The position numbers and the translations under genes are program-made. Positions 55,594 through 64,000 of a stretch of 64,000 nucleotides of DNA are shown in pieces (the stretch's first letter is position 1; every line of letters begins with the position of its first letter). The stretch is from positions 2,311,501 to 2,375,500 of the forward strand of contig JAWNZC010000470.1 in assembly GCA_035771165.1 (NCBI GenBank), read 5' to 3'. The DNA comes from Paragorgia papillata (taxonomy: Eukaryota > Cnidaria > Anthozoa > Scleralcyonacea > Coralliidae). The notes beneath the pieces are model-generated. The model saw only the letters and a program-made list of their open reading frames with translations. It was not told the DNA's origin and did not search any database.

Positions 55594-55672
55594 ATGTTTC
55601 GCTTGATATACATCCCAACAATTATTGGATTTCTGTTGTGTGCGGAAGGAGTTAGCTCGGACAATATTTCAG
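55594..55672 (+). CDS. First coding exon (signal peptide) of a secreted protein
   Basis: The ATG at 55594 opens MFRLIYIPTIIGFLLCAEGV + SSDNIS and reaches a GTAAGT donor at 55673 with one base left over (phase 1). Residues 4-17 are a hydrophobic signal core. Phase 1 after a signal peptide is typical for modular extracellular proteins, and the discoidin exon at 61896 opens in the matching phase, so the two most likely belong to one plus-strand gene with a 6.2 kb first intron that continues past the window. Confidence 0.7.
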
Positions 55673-55759
55673 GTAAGTTTCTTTGCCTATTTAATCCGCG
55701 TGTCAAAACAGTTTGAAACGTCGACCATTGTGTCTCCATTTGTCAAAGGAAAATCGCTT

Positions 55760-57240
55760 ATTTTCCTATTAGTTGTCCGGTCTTTGGTGATATAAGGATT
55801 TATCCTAGCACTATGCCAGTGTATCAATAGAAATGTTGCATCAACGAACCAAAATTTATGAAACAGTCAGCATTCTTTTCCCTTTGTACTAATAGTTCAC
55901 AGAATACCGTGATGGGCCTTATGGCGCTCAAATGTCTGACTCATTCCTTCAACCACAATCTAATGTTTAATGATTTTGTTAACAACTGGAAGGTAAATGC
56001 TCCATTGCCTATATTCTTTCCGCCGCTTGTGAACTTTTAAGACAAAAACCCCCTGAAAATCTAAGTTTTCCATACTTTGGGAGACAAACTTCCCCACCGG
56101 CGAAAAATATACATATAGGGTTTGATTGTAAATCTGATTTATTATATACAGATTAGTAGATCACGCTCGCTAACAGTTCAGAAACCTATATAACCGTTGA
56201 AGTACAATGGTGATGGACAATTAGAGGGGATTCTTTCTTTATATATAATTGATAGTTTACCGTTAATACTGATTCATTTCTGAAAATACAGGTTGTGTGC
56301 GAAATATGTCTTGCTAAATAAAGTCATACTTTCTGTACTTTCTGACAATTCCTTTTTAACAAAACAACCGCAAAATGTGGGTTTTTTGAAGTTTTTAATG
56401 TATATACGTCTTTCATTTCGTGGGTTTTTTTTCGGAATCAACATACTGTATCGTTTTAAATATGAAATTGACACAGTGGACATGCGATCATTGCCGTTCT
56501 AGATATCGCCTATCTATTTGACAAAGACCCGACAGGTTTTTCATGCCATATTACATCTCTTTTTTAAAATATTACTGTAACTCTTTCATACGCGGCATTG
56601 CTGTCTAACGCCTGGCGATTTTATTCGTCAAAACCCAAGAGGAGACGAGACGTCTCGGAAAGGCAAGGCATCAGGCATGAAAGGGTGAAGGGGTTTATAC
56701 ATACAATGATGCATGTATGTACGCACACTGATGTGTTGACCGTTTTGATTAACACGCCAACGTGAACTTTACTTTCTTTTTAATCATCTGTTATGCAAAG
56801 TGTGTGTATACCTTGGTAATACTGTAATCCTAATACATGTATGTACATGTATAATATTGTGCTATTACAGGTTAATGTTGAATTTATTAAACTGATTGAG
56901 TATCACACATTATTCTAATAACTCTCTGATTGATATTAATTTTAGGGCAAACTGTTTTCATGCCCTATTATTGTATGTGTGTGCTGTTCAAACAGGACTA
57001 AAGGCAGTGTTTAATACTGTCCCAATTTGATGTCCAATCTTTAATATGGGATAAGAAACTTTTTTCTACAAAAAGCTCAGACCATCAGTACTGTTTTTTC
57101 CTGGTACAATGTACATGGTCAATAGCATGCTTTCTGGGAATAAATAAATTGCCCTTGATTGCAACTTTTTTGTAATTCTATATTTAAATCCGTTGCATTT
57201 GACATATATTTAATATTATTTTAATATTATTTTAATATTA
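55760..57240. other. Intron of the secreted gene without clear elements
   Basis: Mostly single-copy-looking AT-rich DNA. The only repeat I recognise is the CTCTTTCATACG..CATGAAAGGGTG MITE at 56578-56690, related to 15907-16024. Confidence 0.5.
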
Positions 57241-57245
57241 GTATA

Positions 57246-57384
57246 GGTAATAACATGGCTTCGAGTGCAATTTGGAAAAAAACATGCACAAGTGAGTTTT
57301 TCAAAGACTATTTGAGGTCTCTGAAAAACTCACGAGTGCGTGTTTTTCCAAAATTGCACTCGAAACCATGCTATTACTTATTAA
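57246..57384. mobile_element. Hairpin MITE
   Basis: GTAATAACATGGCTTCGAGT + GCAATTTGGAAAAA is inverted at the right (TTTTTCCAAAATTGCACTCG + AAACCATGCTATTAC), with an inner AAAAACTCACGAGTGCGTG counterpart. Arms of about 60 bp. Confidence 0.75.
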
Positions 57385-57897
57385 TAATATACATGAAATG
57401 TTAGACAAATGTTCTCCCTGCTACAAAGTTTACAACCACTCATTGTTCCACTTCTCGAAGCATAAATGGTTAAAAACTGCTTCGCTTTGTTCACTATAAA
57501 TACGTAAAACGTTTTACTCATAGCATCTAACCTCTTCTAGTCTTCTTGCAGGAACTTTAACAACAATATTAAAGCAAAATTCACTCTGTATTTCATCGAA
57601 ATGTTCTTCGACAACTCTATGTTTTGGTCACCATATTGGATTTTCTCGTGAGGAAAAACCATCCTCCAAATCCGCATAAGCATTTCATTGGCTTTCCAGT
57701 AGTTTCCGGTTGTTTATAGCCAATCAGAATGGTTAATACTCATTGAAATTTGCATTGTATTACATTGAAATTGCACTACTCTCGACCAATCAGGATGCAG
57801 TAATTTAAAATTACTTTTTAAAATTAAATTTTGTCATGTATATTATTATGGCATTAATACATTGTAAACTAGCACACTCCAGCTTATAATATTACAC

Positions 57898-58701
57898 CAG
57901 GGTTCGAGATTTGCGGTATCCCAGTATCCCGACGATACCAGTTTTTCATTTTGGATACCAGATGTTGAAACCTTGGTATCCCATTGGGATACCAAGGAAA
58001 TCTTGCCAAAATACCAATATTAACCAAGATAACTATATCTTAGAAATTACTTCAAGTCAGAAAGAAGTTGGCACCAATTTCCGCGTGTTTTTATTCCATT
58101 TTCGTTAACATAATGTAAGTTCAATCATGGTTTAATACGCCGTAGCTGGCATGTAATACTGTATTTCGCGAAAATCTGACCTTCTGCCCATGTTTCTCCC
58201 ACCAGCGGTGTCCTGTCTTAGCACCGTAGCTACTTCATATTAGACCTCAGTAACCATGCAAAGGAGAGAAAATGCCCAATCAATGCCCAAGTCTGGTGAT
58301 GAGATTATTGAAACTTGAAAGTATTTGACAGCTGAGATTATAATCAATTCAATAGACCTTTCCACATGAAATGAATGGATCACTTGATCTTTCTTTTTGA
58401 CAGATATGATTGGCTAATGTCCAATGTTTGTCCGAAGTTTTGGATATCTGAAGTCAGTTGCGAGAGCCAATCAAATCTCTCAATGTGTTATCCACGCACT
58501 TCATGCAGAAAGGTCTATTGAAGTGGGAAGCTCGCTCTTCGTTTATTGTAAGTTCTTAGTTCATAACATCGGGATATTAAGAAGCACCATGTATTTTCTG
58601 GTATCAAAAATTTGGATACCAAATTTTCATTTGGGATACCAAGTTCAGAGATGCTGGTATGCCTTGGGGATACCACCGAAAAATTTTAATCTCAAACCCT
58701 G
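57898..58701. mobile_element. Non-autonomous hAT element E, copy 1
   Basis: Ends CAGGGTTCGAGATTTGCGG and (inverted) CAGGGTTTGAGATTAAAATT. ATTACAC is repeated on both sides (57891-57897, 58702-58708). The interior near both ends has many GGGATACC / GGTATCCC motifs, possible transposase sites. A family C MITE (58350-58520) is nested inside. Copy 2, in the opposite orientation, is at 59809-60607. No transposase frame. Confidence 0.88.
58350..58520. mobile_element. MITE family C nested in hAT element E, copy 1
   Basis: CAATAGACCTTTCCACATGA and its inverse ending AGAAAGGTCTATTG, 171 bp. It sits at the same internal place as the one in copy 2. Confidence 0.85.
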
Positions 58702-58969
58702 ATTACACTAATGTTAAATTTAAATTTGAGATGCAGTATAAGCAATTTAAAAGATATTGTATGATAGTGACAGTCTACTACTATTAACTCTACAGTTTTA
58801 AGTCTTCTTTTCCCCAGTCCTGGGAGTTGGACTTAAGTGGCTAACTGCTGGCCACAGCTGCTCTCACACTACTGTGCACTTGCACCTGTCACTAGCCATA
58901 TCACTGGTCCGGTCCCAGGCTCACTGAACGTCCAGCTTAATAATTGCTATGTCTTCCTTGGGCACCTCT

Positions 58970-59100
58970 ACAATACAATACAACAACTTTATTGAAAGAG
59001 GGTAAACACATAACAGCTTTCGCTGACAAACCAGTGGCCCTCATGTCAAAAATGTCGAAAATGTTACAAATATATTATGTAATAATAAGAAATATGAATT
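58970..59100 (-). mobile_element. Likely LINE 3' tail (CR1/L2-like)
   Basis: ACAATACAATACAACAACTT followed by TATTGAAAGAGGGTAAACAC has the short tandem tail and UTR style of cnidarian CR1/L2-type elements read on the minus strand. No coding part is attached. Confidence 0.45.
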
Positions 59101-59102
59101 AA

Positions 59103-59160
59103 CTATTTACAAGGAATATATATATAATATATATATATATATAATATATATATTTATTAT
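59103..59160. repeat. (TA)n microsatellite
   Basis: Imperfect TA repeat bordering family D copy 2. Confidence 0.95.
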
Positions 59161-61172
59161 ATAGCATGCTATCGGATATGAGCTTTTGCATAATCTGATT
59201 GGTTCCCTACTACCAGGCTATCAGCTCATATCCTGCTAGTAGAGGAAAAACAAGATGGCGGCATGTTTTTTTAAACTGCCCGAAAAGAGTTGAAATTGAC
59301 GGATTTTTATACAGAAAAACATCAACCCCCTCAAACCAATGTATGAAAAAACAACATTGTGTAATAATACTTAAAAAAACTCATTAATAATTCATGAGGA
59401 AAACACAAAAGAAATCAATACCGTAGCAGAGGTTGTAAATCGGATACAGAATCGTCCTGATTTACATAAATTTTAGCTTCGATTTTCTCGGCTAAAATAG
59501 AGTATATCGCTAAAATAGTTGGTGAACTTGATTACTTAGATGCATTTGTATTTTAAGAAAGATACAGCATTCGCAGCTGATCTGTATCTGATTTACTACG
59601 GCTCGCCTTCGGCTCGCCTTGTAAATCAGATACAGATCGGCTGCTCATGCTGTATCTATTACATTAACAAATACACAATTTAGCATGTTATATGGTAAAA
59701 TTCACCTAAAAATTACGTCTTTTTACTTCAAAAACCCGACTAAATTAACAGGTTGATTTTAATTTGTTGCCAAACAAAGAAACTCACGGTTAAAATCAAG
59801 CTTACAACCAGGGTTTGAGATTAAAATTTTTCGGTGGTATCCCCAAGGGATACCAGCATCTCTGAACTTAGTATCCCAAATGAAAATTTGGTATCCAAAT
59901 TTTTTATACCAGAAAATACACGGTGCTTCTTAATATCCAGATGTTATGAACTAAGAACTTACAATAAACGAAGAGCGAGCTTTCCACTTCAATAGACCTT
60001 TCCACATGAAGTGCGTGGATAACACATTGAGAGATTTGATTGGCTCTCGCAACTGACTTCGGACATCCAAAACTTCGGACAAACATTGGACATTAGCCAA
60101 TGAGATTTGTCAAAAAGAAAGATCACGTGATCCATTCATTTTATGTGGAAAGGTCTATTGAATTGATTATAATCTTGGCTGTCAAATACTTTCAAGTTTC
60201 AATAATCTCATCACCAGACTTGGGCATTGATTGGGCATTTTCTCTCCTTTGCATGGTTACTGAGGTCTAACATGAAGTAGCTACAGTGCTAAGAAGGGAG
60301 ACCGCTGGTGGGAGGAACGTGAGCAGAAGGTCAGATTTTTGCGAAATATTGCATGCCAGCTACGGCGTATTAAACCGTGATTAAACTTACATTATGTTAA
60401 CGAAAATGGAATAAAAACACGCTGAAATGGGTGCCAACTTCTTTCTGACTTAAAGTAATTTCTAAGATATAGTTATCTTGGTTAATATTGGTATTTTGGC
60501 AAGATTTCCTTGGTATCCCAATGGGATACCAAGGTTTCAACATCTGGTATCCAAAATGAAAAACTGGTATCGTCGGGATACTGGGATACCGCAAATCTCG
60601 AACCCTGCTTACAACACACATTTCGCAGGAGATTACCAGTAAAGAGACTTGTTTTTATTTAGATAAGCATTTGGAGTAGTAAAAAGCATGTTCTTTTTCA
60701 AAAACAACCAACTAAGTAATTTAGTTTCACTGCCGAAGGTGTTTAAGTTTAATTTTTGCATGAAATCAAAACATTTTTCACGACAGTAACGCTAATATAA
60801 ACAACTGACCTACCTTTTGACTTCATAAAGGTACCTTTTAATATTTTTTGTTGATCTGCTTAACACATTTTTTGCCTCTCGAGCAACATTACTCATTTAT
60901 ACAACATTTCGAAGCTGTTTACCAAACAGCTCAACGAGAAACTCTAATGTGAATGCATCATTACGCATGGTGGAAGTATTAGTTGCCTATGCCGGAAGTT
61001 TGTTGTTTCAAACATTTCGCTGTAATCTTGTCTCTTGTACAGTGCTTGGCTATTATTATAATAAAACAGTTATACCATTCGCTCTCGTTGTATACGAACT
61101 AATAGCCAACTCGGCGAAGCACCTCGTTGGCTATGCGCTCATATACAACTTGAGCTCATGGTATAACTGTTA
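59158..61172. mobile_element. Repeat family D, copy 2, with two nested insertions
   Basis: Same start hairpin, middle and end hairpin as 34478-35737. Relative to copy 1 it lacks the 345-bp CTGTTACAAG unit and carries two extra pieces: 59364-59660 (with a TGTATCTGATTTAC hairpin around GGCTCGCCTTCGGCTCGCC) and hAT element E at 59809-60607. Confidence 0.8.
59809..60607. mobile_element. Non-autonomous hAT element E, copy 2, nested in family D
   Basis: Ends CAGGGTTTGAGATT and (inverted) CAGGGTTCGAGATT. CTTACAAC is duplicated exactly on both sides (59801-59808, 60608-60615), and family D copy 1 has the single unoccupied CTTACAAC at 35174-35181. This fixes the boundaries to the base. It contains a family C MITE at 59990-60160. 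Confidence 0.95.
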
Positions 61173-61270
61173 AATATATATATACTGTATATTATAGAAA
61201 GGAAAAAAAAAGCTAGCTGTATATAAAAGCATATGCAGAAGATACGATGACTGGAAAATTATAATAATAC

Positions 61271-61537
61271 TTAAAAGTCAATGTTTTTATAAGATTCGAT
61301 AAAATATTTTCTCAGAGCTTTCTTAAATGAGGAGACACTTGGTTTTCGCTTTACTTCATGCGGCAGACTAATCCATAACTTAATACTACTAACTGTGAAT
61401 GACCTGCCAACCTCACTAGTGTAGCTATACTTAGGACAGACCAAATTATATTGACTGTGCCTAGTCTTTCTGGTATGTATTGAGTAGTTTGTAATTAACA
61501 AATCATCAATAAATGTATATGATGGTACAACCATCAC
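61271..61537 (-). pseudogene. 3' fragment of a non-LTR retrotransposon ORF2
   Basis: An 88-residue frame ends with SIKLWISLPHEVKRKPSVSS + FKKALRKYFIE, the conserved C-terminal segment after the reverse transcriptase in CR1/L2-like elements of invertebrates (WNSLP..S..FK..L). No reverse transcriptase domain is left. Confidence 0.75.
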
Positions 61538-61589
61538 TGCATTCTACGTGCCCAAACCATCTCAGGCGATTGCTTTGCACAACTTTATT

Positions 61590-61800
61590 ACCACCATTTT
61601 TGTTTACTCGTAATATCTACCCATTTTCCCATGGTAGATCATGGTCTACCCGTAGATACAACTACAGGTACGGGTAGATTACCTGTACCCATAAACCGAA
61701 CCCGGGGTATCTTAAGGTCTCTATTACGAGTAAACAAAAATGTCGGTATACCCATACCTGTAAACCGAACCCGGGGTATCTTAAGGTCTCTAATGTATAA
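61590..61800. mobile_element. MITE with GTTTACTCGTAATA inverted ends and a duplicated tail
   Basis: TTTTTGTTTACTCGTAAT (about 61598) and ATTACGAGTAAACAAAAATG (about 61724) are inverse. The block AAACCGAACCCGGGGTATCT + TAAGGTCTCTA occurs twice in tandem (61695, 61766). Confidence 0.7.
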
Positions 61801-61895
61801 TTATTGGTAGACATTTATGGTGTGCAGTATGTACTAATTTATGCAATATAGTATAAAAATATGCAATATGTAATTCTACTTTATCAAATTCGTAG

Positions 61896-62017
61896 GCTGT
61901 TCTGAGCCTCTTGGAGTTGAGGATAAGAATATAATTACTGATGACCAAATGTCTGCATCGTCTAAAAAAATCAGACAGCCATGAAGCATTTCAAGGAAGA
62001 TTAAACAATGATGATGG
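61896..62017 (+). CDS. Discoidin (F5/8 type C) domain exon, with a one-base frameshift
   Basis: After the acceptor (TATCAAATTCGTAG) the exon opens in phase 1 with CSEPLGVEDKNIITDDQMSA + SS, the start of an F5/8 type C domain (cell-surface or extracellular carbohydrate/lipid binding). An A7 run at 61964-61970 shifts the frame; with one A less the next residues are SDSHEAFQGRLNNDDG, as expected for the family, followed by a GTAAGA donor. Either the A run is a sequencing or assembly slip, or the gene is damaged. Later exons of the domain (the WC..Y-L-Q-I-D-L part) were not found before the window end. Confidence 0.7.
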
Positions 62018-62706
62018 GTAAGAAATTAAGCTTGTCGTACGCTCTACAGTGTAGTGGTTGCACATGTTTGTCAATGACATTGCAAACCTATATGTATTCC
62101 ATTGTCTGTATTCAGGACTGTGCTGAAAGGGGATGGCAGGAGAGGCAATTTGCTCCAGGGCATCATACAGACTCAGAGATCAAATGACTTTAAATCCAGC
62201 TCAGTGCATGTGCTGCAGCCAAAAACACGAGAATAGTGCCATCAAAGTGCAGCAAATACTCTTTCAGAGACAATGAGTTGGAAATCTTTTGTGCACAGCT
62301 CCTCTTAGTCTTAGTAAATATAATATCACTGTATACTGTAGGATTAGGGTACTGTCATGTACATGTATTGAAATAATAGTGTTTTATACCAAGCTATTAA
62401 CCCTTTCCCTACTGCCCCCCCCCCGAGACAAAATAGTAAATTTCCTGGTATAAATGAGAGGGATCTATGTATTTCATAGTGCAAATCAAAACATACATGC
62501 TCAGTAGAATTAGGAGATATTATACACATACAAATACACAGAAGCAAACTAGGATAGCTATTTATTTAGATTCACCATAAGATTAATAATCAATCAATTT
62601 GACCTTGTGATCAAGTGTAATCACGCTAGAAATTTCATTTTGTAATAAGCTTTTCAAATTTGCCACCATGACAATAGCAAAGTATATTTGATTTGTCAAA
62701 TACAAA

Positions 62707-63300
62707 TACAGTGAAACCTGAGTTTTGCAACCCCCATGTTTTACGACCACCTGTCATATACGACCACTTTTTCTGGCACGGACGATTTGTAGTTGAAATA
62801 TACCTGCAATGAGCGACCACCTGCGTTACGCAACCAGCGACCGGTTTTTTGTGTCCCAAACAAGATATTTACCTGTTATGAGCAACCAACTCAATGTAAA
62901 ACTGCCGAAATACATTAAAGAAATACCGGTTTTTTCATAGTAAACAAATGCGAATGCGACCACATGTGAAAACAAGAAGCCGGAAGTGTTGCTCAGTTGC
63001 CGTGTTACCGCATTTTAGTCTTGTTTTGCTTCTCTTTTGAGCATTATTTGATGAAAATCTGTGTGAATTTCTCCTGCCAAAGCCAAATACTTTTTAGTTG
63101 ATGTTTGAGAGTTAATACAATGACTGAACAATCCAAAACCATGAGTAATATTTGTTAACTTTAGACAAGTTGATCTTGACGATCGAATCTGAAACGTAAC
63201 AAAAACACAGTGCAAAAACTGAAGTGAACGACAGTACGAGTCGCGGCGCTGCCAAAATGGCTGCTATGACATCACATCACTACCTGTCTGAACGACCACC
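62707..63300. mobile_element. Probable MITE segment (CAGTGAAACC type)
   Basis: ACAGTGAAACCTGAGTTTTG at the left, with repeated GCGACCACCTG / ACGACCACC phrases over 600 bp. The right terminus is not clear and may be interrupted by the LINE that begins at the T run at 63301. Confidence 0.45.
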
Positions 63301-64000
63301 TTTTTTTTTTTTTTTGATTGATTTAATAATATTTATACAGGGTAGTCCAATTCAGCTAACGCTGATTTAAATGGAGCCCTGTTTAACAAAAAATACAAAC
63401 ATCGCAATAAATAGAAATAAAAATAAATTAAATTACATTTACATTTACATTTACAAGACTAGTACAAATATAATATAAATATATACTGGTACACACATAC
63501 AGTATACATTAGCAATAATTCGGTAGTTAGTCCTGGGCAAGCCGCAAATGATTCTTTAGCTTCCTCTTAAAATTATCTACATGTAGTTCTGTTACGTTCC
63601 TGAGGTCTGATGGTAACTTATTCCATACTCTTGCCCCATTAATTCTAAAAGATCCTTGATATTTTTGCGTTTTAGCTAATGGTGGATGGAGTAGATCTCT
63701 ATTACGCGTCATATACGAGTGTACGTTATACGCATGGTTGAATTTGTTAAGCAAATAGTCTGGAGCTAATCTATTTAAGCATTTAAACACAAGTAGGCAA
63801 GTTTGATAGTGTCTACGTGATTGTAGTGATGGCCAACTAATTAAGATACGCTTTATTTCATGAGGCTCAACTTTGCACTGTTCAATTATTCTAGCAGCTC
63901 GCAACTGAAGTTTATCTAGATAGTCCAGATTCATTTTACCACACGTACCCCAACAGTACGTGGTAACGTGGTTTTAACAGTAAAGTTTTTAACTAAACTT
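63301..64000 (-). mobile_element. Non-LTR retrotransposon 3' end, cut by the window edge
   Basis: Read on the minus strand: coding end, a UTR with TTTATACAGG-type sequence (reverse), short TACATT tandem repeats near 63435-63452, and a poly-A tail (T run 63301-63315). The upstream reverse transcriptase would lie beyond 64000. Confidence 0.8.
63527..63934 (-). CDS. C-terminal part of non-LTR retrotransposon ORF2 (partial)
   Basis: A 135-residue open frame: LDKLQLRAARIIEQCKVEPH, TCLLVFKCLNRLAPDYL, NVHSYMTRNRDLLHPP and INGARVWNKLPSDLRN. The Q-x-R-A-A-R-I, C-L-N-x-L-A-P-x-Y-L and G-A-x-x-W-N-x-L-P motifs are the hallmark of the region following reverse transcriptase in many invertebrate LINEs. 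The first Met is internal; the true ORF extends beyond the window. Confidence 0.85.
   Translation of the reverse strand: MNLDYLDKLQLRAARIIEQCKVEPHEIKRILISWPSLQSRRHYQTCLLVFKCLNRLAPDYLLNKFNHAYNVHSYMTRNRDLLHPPLAKTQKYQGSFRINGARVWNKLPSDLRNVTELHVDNFKRKLKNHLRLAQD

Overview
The window reads as a stretch of nuclear DNA from an invertebrate animal, most likely a cnidarian (anthozoan-like). This is inferred from an AT-rich, intron-rich sequence full of small inverted-repeat transposons, coral-like non-LTR retrotransposon tails, a SINE with a 5S rRNA-like head, and a secreted discoidin-domain gene. The species cannot be named from the sequence alone.

About 56% of the window (2862-38725, minus strand) is one complete host gene: ERCC4/XPF, the nuclease subunit of the XPF-ERCC1 DNA-repair endonuclease. 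I assembled it by hand from 33 small coding exons with GT-AG introns. All exon phases close, giving an 899-residue protein (2700 nt with stop), against 916 residues in human. The nuclease motif (D702, E712, R713, K714, D718) and the C-terminal helix-hairpin-helix pair are intact. The other long open frames in this interval are repeats or transposon remains.

The ERCC4 introns are a museum of mobile DNA. Intron 8 holds the most striking item: a 4.15 kb hAT-type transposon (24357-28508, 8-bp target duplication). Its 3' coding half has been replaced by an 819-bp inverted copy of its own 5' end, making a large palindrome. Its encoded protein joins an OTU-like domain to a TTF-type zinc finger and a truncated hAT transposase. 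Other introns hold a SINE and a 668-bp hAT-like element that both inserted almost on top of splice donors, a terminal-inverted-repeat element whose end has grown into an array of about 54 copies of a 15-bp unit, several fold-back MITE families, and a Tc1-like remnant with a helix-turn-helix reading frame and many GCGATCGC motifs.

Right of ERCC4 lie more MITEs (39-41 kb) and an intronless gene for a small secreted cysteine-rich protein (41766-42329, minus). Next comes a 5.5 kb CCCTA-type pentanucleotide satellite with a roughly 1.88 kb higher-order duplication and an internal strand switch (43.27-48.83 kb). An unrecognised terminal exon follows (49836-50213, minus), and then the start of a plus-strand secreted gene: a signal-peptide exon at 55594-55672 that splices in phase to a discoidin (F5/8 type C) exon at 61896-62017. 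Its 6 kb intron holds two copies of a non-autonomous hAT element, one nested in another repeat whose unoccupied copy is at 34478-35737. The right edge contains the 3' end of a non-LTR retrotransposon on the minus strand.
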